Shown piece by piece: positions 8,684 through 17,620 of a stretch of 64,000 nt of DNA (position 1 is its first letter; the number at the start of each line of letters is the position of its first letter). The stretch lies in the NCBI GenBank assembly GCA_019695345.1, contig JAIBAE010000013.1, positions 1 to 64,000 of the forward strand, given 5' to 3'. Origin of the DNA: Bacteroidota bacterium (GTDB lineage: Bacteria > Bacteroidota > Ignavibacteria > Kapaibacteriales > NICIL-2). The translations under genes and the position numbers were made by a program. The notes below the pieces were generated by a model, which was given only the letters and a program-made list of their open reading frames with translations, was not told the origin of the DNA and did not search any database.

Positions 8684-9940
8684 TTAAATCTGTACGCCAA
8701 GCTGAGCGGCTAATTGTGTGTAATCGCCACTTACTTCAAGCTGAGGTATAGGAACACTAATTGTAAAGCGCGTTCCGCCCGTTGGGCGTTGCTCGTGCTG
8801 AATAGAGCCTTGCATTGTATCTACACACATTCTTACTAATGCCAACCCTAAACCCAAACCACGTGTTGAACCCATTTGTGTTTCGTTCATACCACGGTGG
8901 AACCACTCGTACATCGAGCGTTCGTCTTCCGGGGTAATTCCTTTTCCTTCATCTTCTACTGATATGCGCATTAGATTTTGTTCTGCCATCATGCGAACAG
9001 TAACAGTGCTAAAATCGGGAGAGTATTTTATTGCATTTTTCAGAAGCTGTGTAATTGCCATTGAAAGGTTATCGGGCATGATAAAGCCAACGATTTCCGA
9101 TTGAGGTAAACTTAGTTCCACATTTTGTTTTGGCATAAAACGCTTGTTGAACTGAGTTACAGTATCGTGGATGTAGGCATTTATCATCATCTCTACGGGC
9201 TGCTCGTGTATTAGCGTTGTATGTGTGCGTAGCATATCGCTTATTGATTCGAGATGATTGGTCATGATAGTAATACTATCGGTTATCTGAGTACCAATTT
9301 TATCTCGTTGGGAGTTTGCTTCTTCCGCAGGTAATGTATCCGCATAGTGCATTAACTCAACGCCATTTTGAATTATGGTCATGGGTGTGCGGAATTCGTG
9401 GCTTATCAAACCAATCAACCCCATGGTCATTTGGTTAAAGCGTTTTTCCTGATGCAAGGATGCTTCAAGTTCTTGTGTTCTGTTGGCAACATGCATCTCC
9501 AGCGATGCATTGATGTCTTCGAGTATCTGATTTTTTTCGTTTACAATACGTTGCAGATACCCAACTTTACAGTGTGTGTTTACTCGCGCAAGAAGTTCTG
9601 CATTATTAAACGGCTTATTTACAAAATCGACAGCTCCTAATTCAAATCCTTTAACGGCGGCATCAATTTCGTTTAATGCAGTTAAAAATATGATAGGGAT
9701 ATTATTAGTAGCCGGATTGGCTTTGAGTTTTTCGCAAACTTCGTAGCCATCCATTCCGGGCATCATTACATCCAGTAAGATTACATCAGGTTTTATTGAT
9801 TGCACGCGCTCTAAAGCTTCCTCGCCACTGGTGGCAAAACTTACGTTAAAGCCGTCTGAGCGAAGGGCAGTAGCGGCTACCTGAATATTTTGCGGAATAT
9901 CATCCACAATAAGAATCGTAAATTTTTGTGCGTCGTACAT
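8684..9940 (-). CDS. Receiver-histidine kinase (REC-HisKA-HATPase)
   Basis: The 418-residue protein carries an N-terminal receiver domain (about 8-125) with the phosphoacceptor Asp57 in VILLDVMMPG and Lys109 in FVNKPF. A short coiled coil follows, then a HisKA domain with H181 in ISHEFRTP. The HATPase_c domain has the N box QLLKNAIKYSP, EDEGKGI and GLGLGLALVRM. There is no transmembrane segment, so it is cytoplasmic. Its REC domain could take phosphate from the giant kinase just upstream; the two genes are 15 bp apart on the same strand and are probably one operon. Confidence 0.93.
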   Translation of the reverse strand: MYDAQKFTILIVDDIPQNIQVAATALRSDGFNVSFATSGEEALERVQSIKPDVILLDVMMPGMDGYEVCEKLKANPATNNIPIIFLTALNEIDAAVKGFELGAVDFVNKPFNNAELLARVNTHCKVGYLQRIVNEKNQILEDINASLEMHVANRTQELEASLHQEKRFNQMTMGLIGLISHEFRTPMTIIQNGVELMHYADTLPAEEANSQRDKIGTQITDSITIMTNHLESISDMLRTHTTLIHEQPVEMMINAYIHDTVTQFNKRFMPKQNVELSLPQSEIVGFIMPDNLSMAITQLLKNAIKYSPDFSTVTVRMMAEQNLMRISVEDEGKGITPEDERSMYEWFHRGMNETQMGSTRGLGLGLALVRMCVDTMQGSIQHEQRPTGGTRFTISVPIPQLEVSGDYTQLAAQLGVQI

Positions 9941-9955
9941 ATCAATAACTCCGTA

Positions 9956-12900
9956 TTACTGTATCTGCTTGTCCACAGCTTCCACCATTTGTGTGTAACG
10001 GTTAAGCTCGGACTTAAGATTAACGATATCAAATGCCTCGTAAGCATTTCGGATTTTACTAATGTATCGGCTGATTGCTCTGGTTTTAAAGTTTTTCTCT
10101 ACATTTTCTAATGCAGAAATGAAATTTTCTACATCGTTACTGCCAAATGTATCGTGGGCAATGTGCCATTCATTATTGCAAATTGTATGTAAAATCTCTC
10201 GATATTCCTCAATTTGTTCAGTTGTCAGCTCGTCAGAAAGTGATTCTTCTTGTGGCGTTTCGGTTTCCTCTGTACTTTGTTCAATGATTTCGTTATGCGG
10301 TAAATATTTTTTAAGTTCATCTAACAGGTCTTCCGATGTTACCGGTTTTAGCAGGTACCCATCAAATGCACTGTTTCCTACTAAGTCGGATTTAGCCTCT
10401 TGCACAGTAGCTGATACAGCTACTATTGGCGTTTTTACAAACCGTTGGTCTCTGCGTAACAGTTCACGTGTTTCGTGCCCGTCTAATTCGGGCATGCGTA
10501 AATCCATTAACACAACATCAGGAGTCCAGTCTTGAGTCATGGCTATGGCCTCACGTCCCGACTGTGCTAATTTAATGTCAAAGTTTTGTGACTGTAATAA
10601 AGCATACATATACTTCAGATTTTCCGAGTTATCATCTACCGCAAGAATAGAGGCCGGTTTAAACACTAACTTTTTACCGGATGTTGTTGGGGTTGTAATG
10701 ATGTTATCGGCTATTAGAACATTACGAAGTGTTATTGTAAACGAAGTTCCGATGCCCGGCTCACTTTCAACAGAGATATCGCCTCCCATAATATTTACTA
10801 AACGCTTACAAATACTTAAACCTAATCCAGTACCGCCAAACTTACGTGTACTTTGCCCTGCTACTTGCCTGAACGCTTCAAATATTAACTCTTGTTGGTC
10901 GTGTGGAATTCCGATACCGGTATCACTTACAACTAATGATAATATACATGATTTACCATCGCTATCGGGCATACCGCTAACATTAACGGATATAGTTCCT
11001 TCGTTATCGGTAAACTTAATCGCATTCCCAATAAGGTTAAACAGAATCTGACGAACTCTGACCTCATCTAACATTAATGCTTGAGGAATATTAGAACTGA
11101 TGTTGCTGATAAAGCGAAGCTTTTTCTCATCTATCTTTTGGTAAAAAAGTCTTCCTATATCTTCAACAACACTACCTATGTGTACTGGCTCGGGTTTAAT
11201 GCTTAACATCCCGGCTTCAACTTTAGATAAGTCAAGAACATCGTTGATAATTTGCATCAATGCTGCGCCACCTGCCTGAATACTTTTTATATACTCTTGC
11301 AGTGTAGGCTCTTTAATATGGCTGCCAAGTAAGTTGGTAAACCCTAACACTGCATTCATGGGTGTACGGATTTCATGGCTCATGTTTGCTAAAAATTCAC
11401 TCTTGGCCCTGCTTGCCTGTTCTGCCTTTTCTTTTGCTATAATCAATTCCTGCTGCTGTATTCTACTGCTAGTTATGTCCTGCACCGTACCCGATAAGCG
11501 TACTACATTACCTTTTTCATCGCTAATTGGTCTCCCTAAACTCAATACATGATGCAACGACCCTTTGTGTGAGAATATCCTATGTTCTATGGAATAGCTT
11601 GTACAGTTTTGTACGGCATCATCAATTACAGTATACACCGTGTTTCTGTCGTCATAATGAACCGCATTGATATAGTCTGCAAACGAGAGAAGTTTGTTAT
11701 CGATTTCAATACCAAACAGTTCGTACATTTGCTTGCTCCAACGCATTTCTCCGGTAATGATATTATAATCCCAGCTTCCAATGTTAGCTAACATCTGTGA
11801 CTCATTTAATAACTCCTCACTTCGGCGTATGGACTCTTCGTATGTCCGTTCTTTGGTAACATCCCAGTTCAAGCCAATCATACGTTGTGGTTTGCCGCTA
11901 CTATCACGTAAAATGGTACCATGTGCATTAATATACCGTACCTCTCTTGCGGGTGTATTGATTTTGAATCCAAAATTGAATGACTTTGTATTTGTATTAT
12001 TGAGTATACTGTTAACAAGATCAAATGTTTGTTTTTTATCACTGCTATGAACTAAGTTTTTCCAGCAGTCATATGAGTTACTAAATTCTTTAGGTGTTAC
12101 GCCATACATCTTATACATTTGGTCATCCCATTCTAGATATCCTGTCTCAATATTCCAATCCCATAATCCAAATGCCCCGGACTCAGATGCTATCTGTAGA
12201 CGCTCTGCTGTTCTTAATAAGGCATCTTCTGCCATTTTGCGCTCGGTAATATCCTGCACTGTACCCCGTAGTCTTTTTACCTCGCCGTTTGCATTTGTAA
12301 ACGGATGCCCAACACCAAATACAATGCGTATATTACCGTTAGGAAGTACAATACGGTGTTGAATTTCGTAAGGAGTATTTTCTGTTATACATTTACCAAT
12401 TACCGTTTGTAACTGCAACTTATCTTCGTCATGCACTTGTCCCATATACTGAGCCATGGAGACATATGGCTGTACTTCTATGCCAAAAATTCTGAATGTA
12501 TTATCAGACCATATTGCTTTACCTTCATCTACTAAGAACTCCCAGCTACCAATATTGGCAAGTTGCTGAGACTCATTCAATAATTCCTCCATGTATTTAC
12601 GTTTTTCTTCTATCGTGCACTGCTCGGTTACGTCTTGGGTTACACCTATTAACCGTAAGTTTTTCCCAAAGCCATCTCGCACAACAACTGCATTTTCACG
12701 TAAATAGTGGATAGTTCCATCTCTGTGGATAACACGGTAGTCAGCAGATAGTTTGCCGTCTGTACTTTTAACAGCATCACTTAGTGCTTTCACTACAATG
12801 TCTAAATCTTCCGGATGAACTCTGTTTCGCCAAATTTCGTGTAAGTGTTCTTTTTGAGTTGTATCAATATCGTACAGTTTATATGTTGTTTCATCCCAAA

Positions 12901-15900
12901 TAGACTCTTGCGAGTTATAGTCCCATTCCCAAATACCAATACCAATGCCACTTGTGGCAAGTGTTAAGCGTTCGCTAAGTTCGCGGATTTGTTCTTCTTT
13001 GTACACTCTTTCGGTTATATCCTGAATACTGCCGGTATATTTAATTAACGTACCGTCGTCTCTTTTCAGAGGGTGTGCAGTTGCACGTAACACCTTTGTA
13101 GTTGAACCCGATTGTATGTGCAAATCATCGCAATAATCAGAACCATTGCACATTGCTTCTAAAAAATACTCGTGTTTTTTCTTTCGTTCATTGGGTGCTA
13201 TTATATCCCAAAATGCTTCTCTGGAGATTATACCATCCTTAGGAGTCTTAATGCCGCATAACGTAAATGTTTCGTCGCTACACCGGTAGTAACAACCGGT
13301 TATATCAAGTTCCCAACTTCCTGTTTTGGTAAGTGTTTGTGTTTCTTGTAAAAGTTGTTCTTTGTATTCCCGTTCAATTTGTGCCAAACGTTCGTTGGTT
13401 ATTTCCCAACTTACCCCTATCATACTTTGGGGACTACCATTGTTATAAACAACGGTAGCTTTTAGCTTCATATATTTTACAGTGTCATCGGGTAGTACTA
13501 TTCTATATTCAGTTTCAATATCGCCTTTCTCTATTGCCGAACTGAGAAGTTGCTCTATTCTTCGGCGCTCATCGGGGTGTACTCTTCTAATCCAGAACCT
13601 CTTTACTTTTTCCGGGGGGACGTTATATTTATTGGTAGCAAACATTTCGTACGTGTGTTCATCCCAAATTACAGTATCATGTTGTAAATCCCATTCCCAA
13701 ATACCAATTCCAACACCGTTTGTAGCTAACAACAAACGTTTTTGTAATTGTTCAACTTCTAAAAATGCAATTTTATCTTTAGTAACATTTTGCGTGGTTC
13801 CTGTGTAGTGAGTTATACTACCATCTGGGTTAACTAACGGGTTTACAATAGCATGAATGTATCGTGTCTCGTTTTGTACCAATGCCCTGAACTCTATGTC
13901 CACAGATTGTCTGTTTTGCACCGCGGACATTATTTTTTCAACAACATCATCTCTGTCTTCCGGGTGGAAACTTTCTGCAATTTGTGTAAGGGCTATATTA
14001 TTATCGGGTGTTTTACTAATTCCGTATATATTAAAGATTTCATCGGATACGCGTACTATTCGCGTGTTTATATCCAACAACCAGCTGCCTACGTGTGACC
14101 TACGTTGTGTATCTGCAAGTATCGCAGTAATTCTCCTCTGTTCAAATTCCTGTAAGTGTTGCTCGGTCATGTCCTGAACAATCCCAAGGTACGCTTCCAC
14201 TTTGCCATTTTTGTTTAGTACGGGATGCCCCGCACAACGTATCACTCTGATATCATTTTCAATAACAACTCTAAATTCAATATCAAATGTTTTGCCTTCA
14301 ACAATTGCATCTTGTATTGCTGTTCGTGCCGCATCTCTGTCATCGGGGTGGTATGTTTCTATTAAACGTTCTCGTGGTATTGTAAAGTCATCGGTTAATT
14401 CAATACCATACATTGCAAACGCTTCTTCCGATGCAAAAATCATTTGCGTCTGGAAATTTAGTTCCCAGCTTCCAATCTTAGCCACTCTCTGTGTTTCGGT
14501 AAGTAGCTGCTGCATTATATGTTGCTGTGATTCCTGTTTCCTCTGTTCAGTAATATCAATTACAACACCTAATAGTTGCGATACCGTACCGTCGGGGTTT
14601 CTGGCAAATACAGTCTTTCTGTCGTGTAACGTTTTAACGCTACCATCTTTACAAATAACCCTGAATTCGTTTTCACAAACCTCGCCATCTTTCAAATTAG
14701 GATATGCGTCTCTGTAACGTTCGTACACTTCTTCTTTTTCTTCGGGGTGAACTACAGTGCTTAAGATACTGTTGCCTAACCCTTCAAAATCCTTTTTATT
14801 ATATCCTAGTATTGTATATAAACGCTCGTTCGCAAACACTGTAGTTTTCTCGTTTAAGTCGTATACATAAATACCGGTAGGAGTAGTGGTATTTATCTTA
14901 TTAATAAAATCATTTTTGGCAAGTATTTCGTTTTGAATATTCTTCAACTCAGTAACATCGGTATGTGTTAATACGCCGCCAATAACAGCACCATTGTTAT
15001 CAAACATAGGCGTTGCCCGTTGTACATAATGGAATTCACCAATGCTGTACTCATTATACATTACCTGGCCACGCAACGTTGCTTGTACGTTCTGAACTGT
15101 CTCGCGGAAAAATGATTCTTCAATTAATGGGCGGCCTTCTACCGTTTGTTGCAGATATGCAATTACCTCTGTAATGTTACGCCCTTCGGCTTCTTCGTGT
15201 GGTAGTTTTACGCGTCCTAAGTTTGTGCCACGTACAACAGTAAAGTTCAGGTTGGTATCATAGGCCATTACCACAGTTTCCGGTAATGTAGTTAACACCG
15301 AATTATACAAGTTTTTTTGTTGTACAAGTGTTTCCCTAAATTTAACTTGTTCGGTAACATCCTTTATAACAAACGAATACAATGTTTCACCATGTATCTG
15401 AAAGCTCGAAATAGTAACTTCCACTTCTCCTTTACCTATTACTTTTTTCGATGTCAGTCTTTCGTCTCCTTCAAAAACAACAAACGGTTGGTTTTCTAAT
15501 TTTTTACTAATAGTACTGGCAATTTTATATTCGCTATCGTCGGCAAACAGCATCACTATTGGCTTCCAGAGAATATCCTCAACAGTAAATCCAAACAAAC
15601 GTTCAACGGCTGTATTGGCTGTTATAATTATTCCATGTTTATCGGTGGTAATTACACATTCTCTGATACTATTAAAAACGGCTTCGCGTTCCTTTTGTAA
15701 AAAGCTAATTTGTTTGCGCCCATAATTTCCCATTAACTTCATTGCAATAGCACATCCAACTAATAATATGGTGTTTATCACTACATCAATCACCGGAAAA
15801 TTAGTGGCAGAATCGTGCAGATTAACAGCATAAACGTATATGTTATATGTAATAACAATACAGAGTAAGGTTATCATTACCCTACGTAGGTATGTAATTC

Positions 15901-15946
15901 TTGGGTTTATCTGTTGGCGTGATACAGAGCGAAGTGTAGATAACAT
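9956..15946 (-). CDS. Giant multi-PAS hybrid histidine kinase (about eleven PAS, HisKA, HATPase, REC)
   Basis: The ~1996-residue protein starts with two hydrophobic segments (about 20-75). About eleven consecutive PAS/PAC units follow (about 85-1490); several open with the PAS_3 type 'IGSWE' or 'GIWEWD' and end 'GxxQDITER'. Then come HisKA with MSHEIRTPM (~1520), HATPase_c with NLIGNAIKF and GGTGLGLSI (~1705), a receiver domain with VVLMDLRMPELDG (~1767-1878), and a helical C-terminal tail. Such proteins sense small ligands or redox state. I start at the ATG at 15946; the frame extends to 16093, but the added residues look non-coding. No output regulator is adjacent. Confidence 0.93.
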   Translation of the reverse strand: MLSTLRSVSRQQINPRITYLRRVMITLLCIVITYNIYVYAVNLHDSATNFPVIDVVINTILLVGCAIAMKLMGNYGRKQISFLQKEREAVFNSIRECVITTDKHGIIITANTAVERLFGFTVEDILWKPIVMLFADDSEYKIASTISKKLENQPFVVFEGDERLTSKKVIGKGEVEVTISSFQIHGETLYSFVIKDVTEQVKFRETLVQQKNLYNSVLTTLPETVVMAYDTNLNFTVVRGTNLGRVKLPHEEAEGRNITEVIAYLQQTVEGRPLIEESFFRETVQNVQATLRGQVMYNEYSIGEFHYVQRATPMFDNNGAVIGGVLTHTDVTELKNIQNEILAKNDFINKINTTTPTGIYVYDLNEKTTVFANERLYTILGYNKKDFEGLGNSILSTVVHPEEKEEVYERYRDAYPNLKDGEVCENEFRVICKDGSVKTLHDRKTVFARNPDGTVSQLLGVVIDITEQRKQESQQHIMQQLLTETQRVAKIGSWELNFQTQMIFASEEAFAMYGIELTDDFTIPRERLIETYHPDDRDAARTAIQDAIVEGKTFDIEFRVVIENDIRVIRCAGHPVLNKNGKVEAYLGIVQDMTEQHLQEFEQRRITAILADTQRRSHVGSWLLDINTRIVRVSDEIFNIYGISKTPDNNIALTQIAESFHPEDRDDVVEKIMSAVQNRQSVDIEFRALVQNETRYIHAIVNPLVNPDGSITHYTGTTQNVTKDKIAFLEVEQLQKRLLLATNGVGIGIWEWDLQHDTVIWDEHTYEMFATNKYNVPPEKVKRFWIRRVHPDERRRIEQLLSSAIEKGDIETEYRIVLPDDTVKYMKLKATVVYNNGSPQSMIGVSWEITNERLAQIEREYKEQLLQETQTLTKTGSWELDITGCYYRCSDETFTLCGIKTPKDGIISREAFWDIIAPNERKKKHEYFLEAMCNGSDYCDDLHIQSGSTTKVLRATAHPLKRDDGTLIKYTGSIQDITERVYKEEQIRELSERLTLATSGIGIGIWEWDYNSQESIWDETTYKLYDIDTTQKEHLHEIWRNRVHPEDLDIVVKALSDAVKSTDGKLSADYRVIHRDGTIHYLRENAVVVRDGFGKNLRLIGVTQDVTEQCTIEEKRKYMEELLNESQQLANIGSWEFLVDEGKAIWSDNTFRIFGIEVQPYVSMAQYMGQVHDEDKLQLQTVIGKCITENTPYEIQHRIVLPNGNIRIVFGVGHPFTNANGEVKRLRGTVQDITERKMAEDALLRTAERLQIASESGAFGLWDWNIETGYLEWDDQMYKMYGVTPKEFSNSYDCWKNLVHSSDKKQTFDLVNSILNNTNTKSFNFGFKINTPAREVRYINAHGTILRDSSGKPQRMIGLNWDVTKERTYEESIRRSEELLNESQMLANIGSWDYNIITGEMRWSKQMYELFGIEIDNKLLSFADYINAVHYDDRNTVYTVIDDAVQNCTSYSIEHRIFSHKGSLHHVLSLGRPISDEKGNVVRLSGTVQDITSSRIQQQELIIAKEKAEQASRAKSEFLANMSHEIRTPMNAVLGFTNLLGSHIKEPTLQEYIKSIQAGGAALMQIINDVLDLSKVEAGMLSIKPEPVHIGSVVEDIGRLFYQKIDEKKLRFISNISSNIPQALMLDEVRVRQILFNLIGNAIKFTDNEGTISVNVSGMPDSDGKSCILSLVVSDTGIGIPHDQQELIFEAFRQVAGQSTRKFGGTGLGLSICKRLVNIMGGDISVESEPGIGTSFTITLRNVLIADNIITTPTTSGKKLVFKPASILAVDDNSENLKYMYALLQSQNFDIKLAQSGREAIAMTQDWTPDVVLMDLRMPELDGHETRELLRRDQRFVKTPIVAVSATVQEAKSDLVGNSAFDGYLLKPVTSEDLLDELKKYLPHNEIIEQSTEETETPQEESLSDELTTEQIEEYREILHTICNNEWHIAHDTFGSNDVENFISALENVEKNFKTRAISRYISKIRNAYEAFDIVNLKSELNRYTQMVEAVDKQIQ

Positions 15947-16090
15947 AAATATTCTTCCATAAATCAAATCAATCCAACGGGATACTCCTATCCCGCATTC
16001 GCTTGTGCAACTGCAAGCAACGTGCCACGAGCATAAAATGGACGAAATCCTTAAAAATTCTACAAAGAGGAGGGTTTTTGGTAAACCACA

Positions 16091-16400
16091 CACGTCCGAA
16101 GCAATCCTTCAGCGCGCCAACCCGGTGCGAACCGTACCTTCAGCGTCGCATATAATTACGAGTTACGTGCTCGTGTTTTATACAGTTGCTTTAGTTGTCA
16201 TTCTGAGCAACGCGAAGAATCTCTCTGATAGCTACGTATGATAGTAGAGACTCGTAATCACTTACCTCATGGGCGAATATCTATTCGCACCTATGTACTT
16301 GTACTGTAATGATTGTGATTTCGTAATTAAAAACCGTGCCGCTGCAACGGTTGGCTCCGCCTGTGTGACGGCGCACAAGGCGTGCTTCGGCAGAGGCGGG
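16091..16400. repeat. F2 paired-end repeat with inner small repeats
   Basis: The gap 15947-16422 has no supported gene. The left half (TCCGAAGCAATCCTTCAGCG onward, 16094-16136) shares most of its length with 53857-53900. The right half (16341-16400) ends GCTTCGGCAGAGGCGGG, 22 bp from the stop of the next kinase. Between them lie GTCATTCTGAGCAACGCGAA at about 16197, resembling a motif I know as dispersed in many genomes of this group, and a GGCGAATA/TATTCGC hairpin at 16272-16287 that recurs at 53934-53951. Confidence 0.55.
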
Positions 16401-16422
16401 GAGCAACATTGGTATGATATAA

Positions 16423-17523
16423 TTAGTTTTTAAGCGTAAACGAAATGGTTGTTCCTTTATCAAGTTCGCTGTGCAACGTAATGGTAGAGTTATGTGCCTC
16501 TAATATGTGCTTTACAATTGCCAATCCTAATCCGCTGCCGCCAATACTTCTGGAGCGATTGGTATCGGCGCGGTAAAAACGTTCGAATATTCTTGGTTGA
16601 TGCTCGGTGTCGATGCCTATTCCTGTATCGGTTATAGTTACAGTAGTTTCGTGTTGCCCCCGCTTACATACAATATGTACAGTGCCATTGGGCTTGTTGT
16701 ATTTAACAGCATTGGATATAAGATTGGTGAGAACCTGTGTTATCCGTTCCTTATCACCAAATACAGAAACATCCTGTTCAACGTTGTTGGTATAGATAGT
16801 AATAGCAGAAGTAACGGCATTGGTATCACGTTCGGACTGAGCTACATCGCGTATTACATCGGCAATGTTAAAATACCGGAAACTTAAGCGCATCTCGCCC
16901 GATTCTATGCGGGAGATATCTATTAAATCTGCCAACAGCGTGTTTAACCGTTGAGTGTTTGCGTATGCTTTTTCTACAAATCGTTTACTTACGGTTGAGT
17001 CTTCCAAAGCACCATGCAGCAATGTTTCCAGATATCCTTGTATGGCAAAAATCGGCGTACGTAATTCGTGCGATACATTCCCTAAAAACTGACTGCGTAC
17101 CTGCTGAAGTTTGTGCATTTGTTCCAGAACTTCTTCATTCTGATTTTTAAGAGCGTTGGTTGCATTGGCTATTTCCATAACGGCCTGTGGGGAATCGGAA
17201 CTGGTAATAAATTCACTTTCTTTATCTTCCGTTATCCGCCTGATTTTATTGGCTACCGATTGTAGTTGTTCTATTGTTTCAGTTTCGGCTACAGTTATTA
17301 CGCGGCGCATAACCCAGTATCCACAAACCAACCATACTAATGCCCATAATACTACTTCCTGCCACAAATGCAACTCGCCTAAAAACAACCTGAGAATTAA
17401 AAGCACCATACAACTGCTAAACACAGTGATAAATAAAAGAAGTGCATTACGTTGGGTGCTTCGTAGTACGTTCACAGAATTTTCTAGCTCCGTAACTATG
17501 GTTTTTATCGGATTCAGCCGCAA
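16423..17523 (-). CDS. PhoR-like sensor histidine kinase
   Basis: The frame encodes up to 366 residues: two transmembrane segments (about 27-50 and 57-76), a helical linker, HisKA with NVSHELRTP and a long 'IFAIQGYLETLLHGAL' typical of PhoR/VicK-type kinases, and HATPase_c with NLISNAVKYN, DTGIGID and GGSGLGLAIVK. It would phosphorylate an OmpR-class regulator, but none is adjacent. The longest start is a TTG at 17523 that overlaps a promoter-like TATATTTG, so translation more likely begins downstream, for example at the GTG at 17475. It is divergent from the next kinase gene. Confidence 0.9.
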   Translation of the reverse strand: MRLNPIKTIVTELENSVNVLRSTQRNALLLFITVFSSCMVLLILRLFLGELHLWQEVVLWALVWLVCGYWVMRRVITVAETETIEQLQSVANKIRRITEDKESEFITSSDSPQAVMEIANATNALKNQNEEVLEQMHKLQQVRSQFLGNVSHELRTPIFAIQGYLETLLHGALEDSTVSKRFVEKAYANTQRLNTLLADLIDISRIESGEMRLSFRYFNIADVIRDVAQSERDTNAVTSAITIYTNNVEQDVSVFGDKERITQVLTNLISNAVKYNKPNGTVHIVCKRGQHETTVTITDTGIGIDTEHQPRIFERFYRADTNRSRSIGGSGLGLAIVKHILEAHNSTITLHSELDKGTTISFTLKN

Positions 17524-17528
17524 ATATA
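17521..17528 (-). promoter_or_regulatory. Possible -7 box for the PhoR-like kinase
   Basis: The minus strand reads TATATTTG, matching TAnnTTTG. If used, transcription would start about 5-8 nt further on, inside the longest frame. That argues for the internal GTG at 17475 or another downstream start. Confidence 0.4.
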
Positions 17529-17620
17529 GCTATCCGTATCTGTTTCAACATTTTGAGTTTTAGTCCGATACTCCACTACAAAGTGTATGGTGTTGTAACC
17601 TGCACCCCCGATAAGTATAT

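Noticed and set aside
10062-14717. Plus-strand frames inside the kinase genes
   Set aside because: They are antisense shadows of the strongly supported PAS/HisKA/REC coding sequence on the minus strand.
15947-16093. N-terminal extension of the giant kinase by 49 codons
   Set aside because: The added residues look non-coding and precede the natural signal-anchor start at the ATG at 15946.
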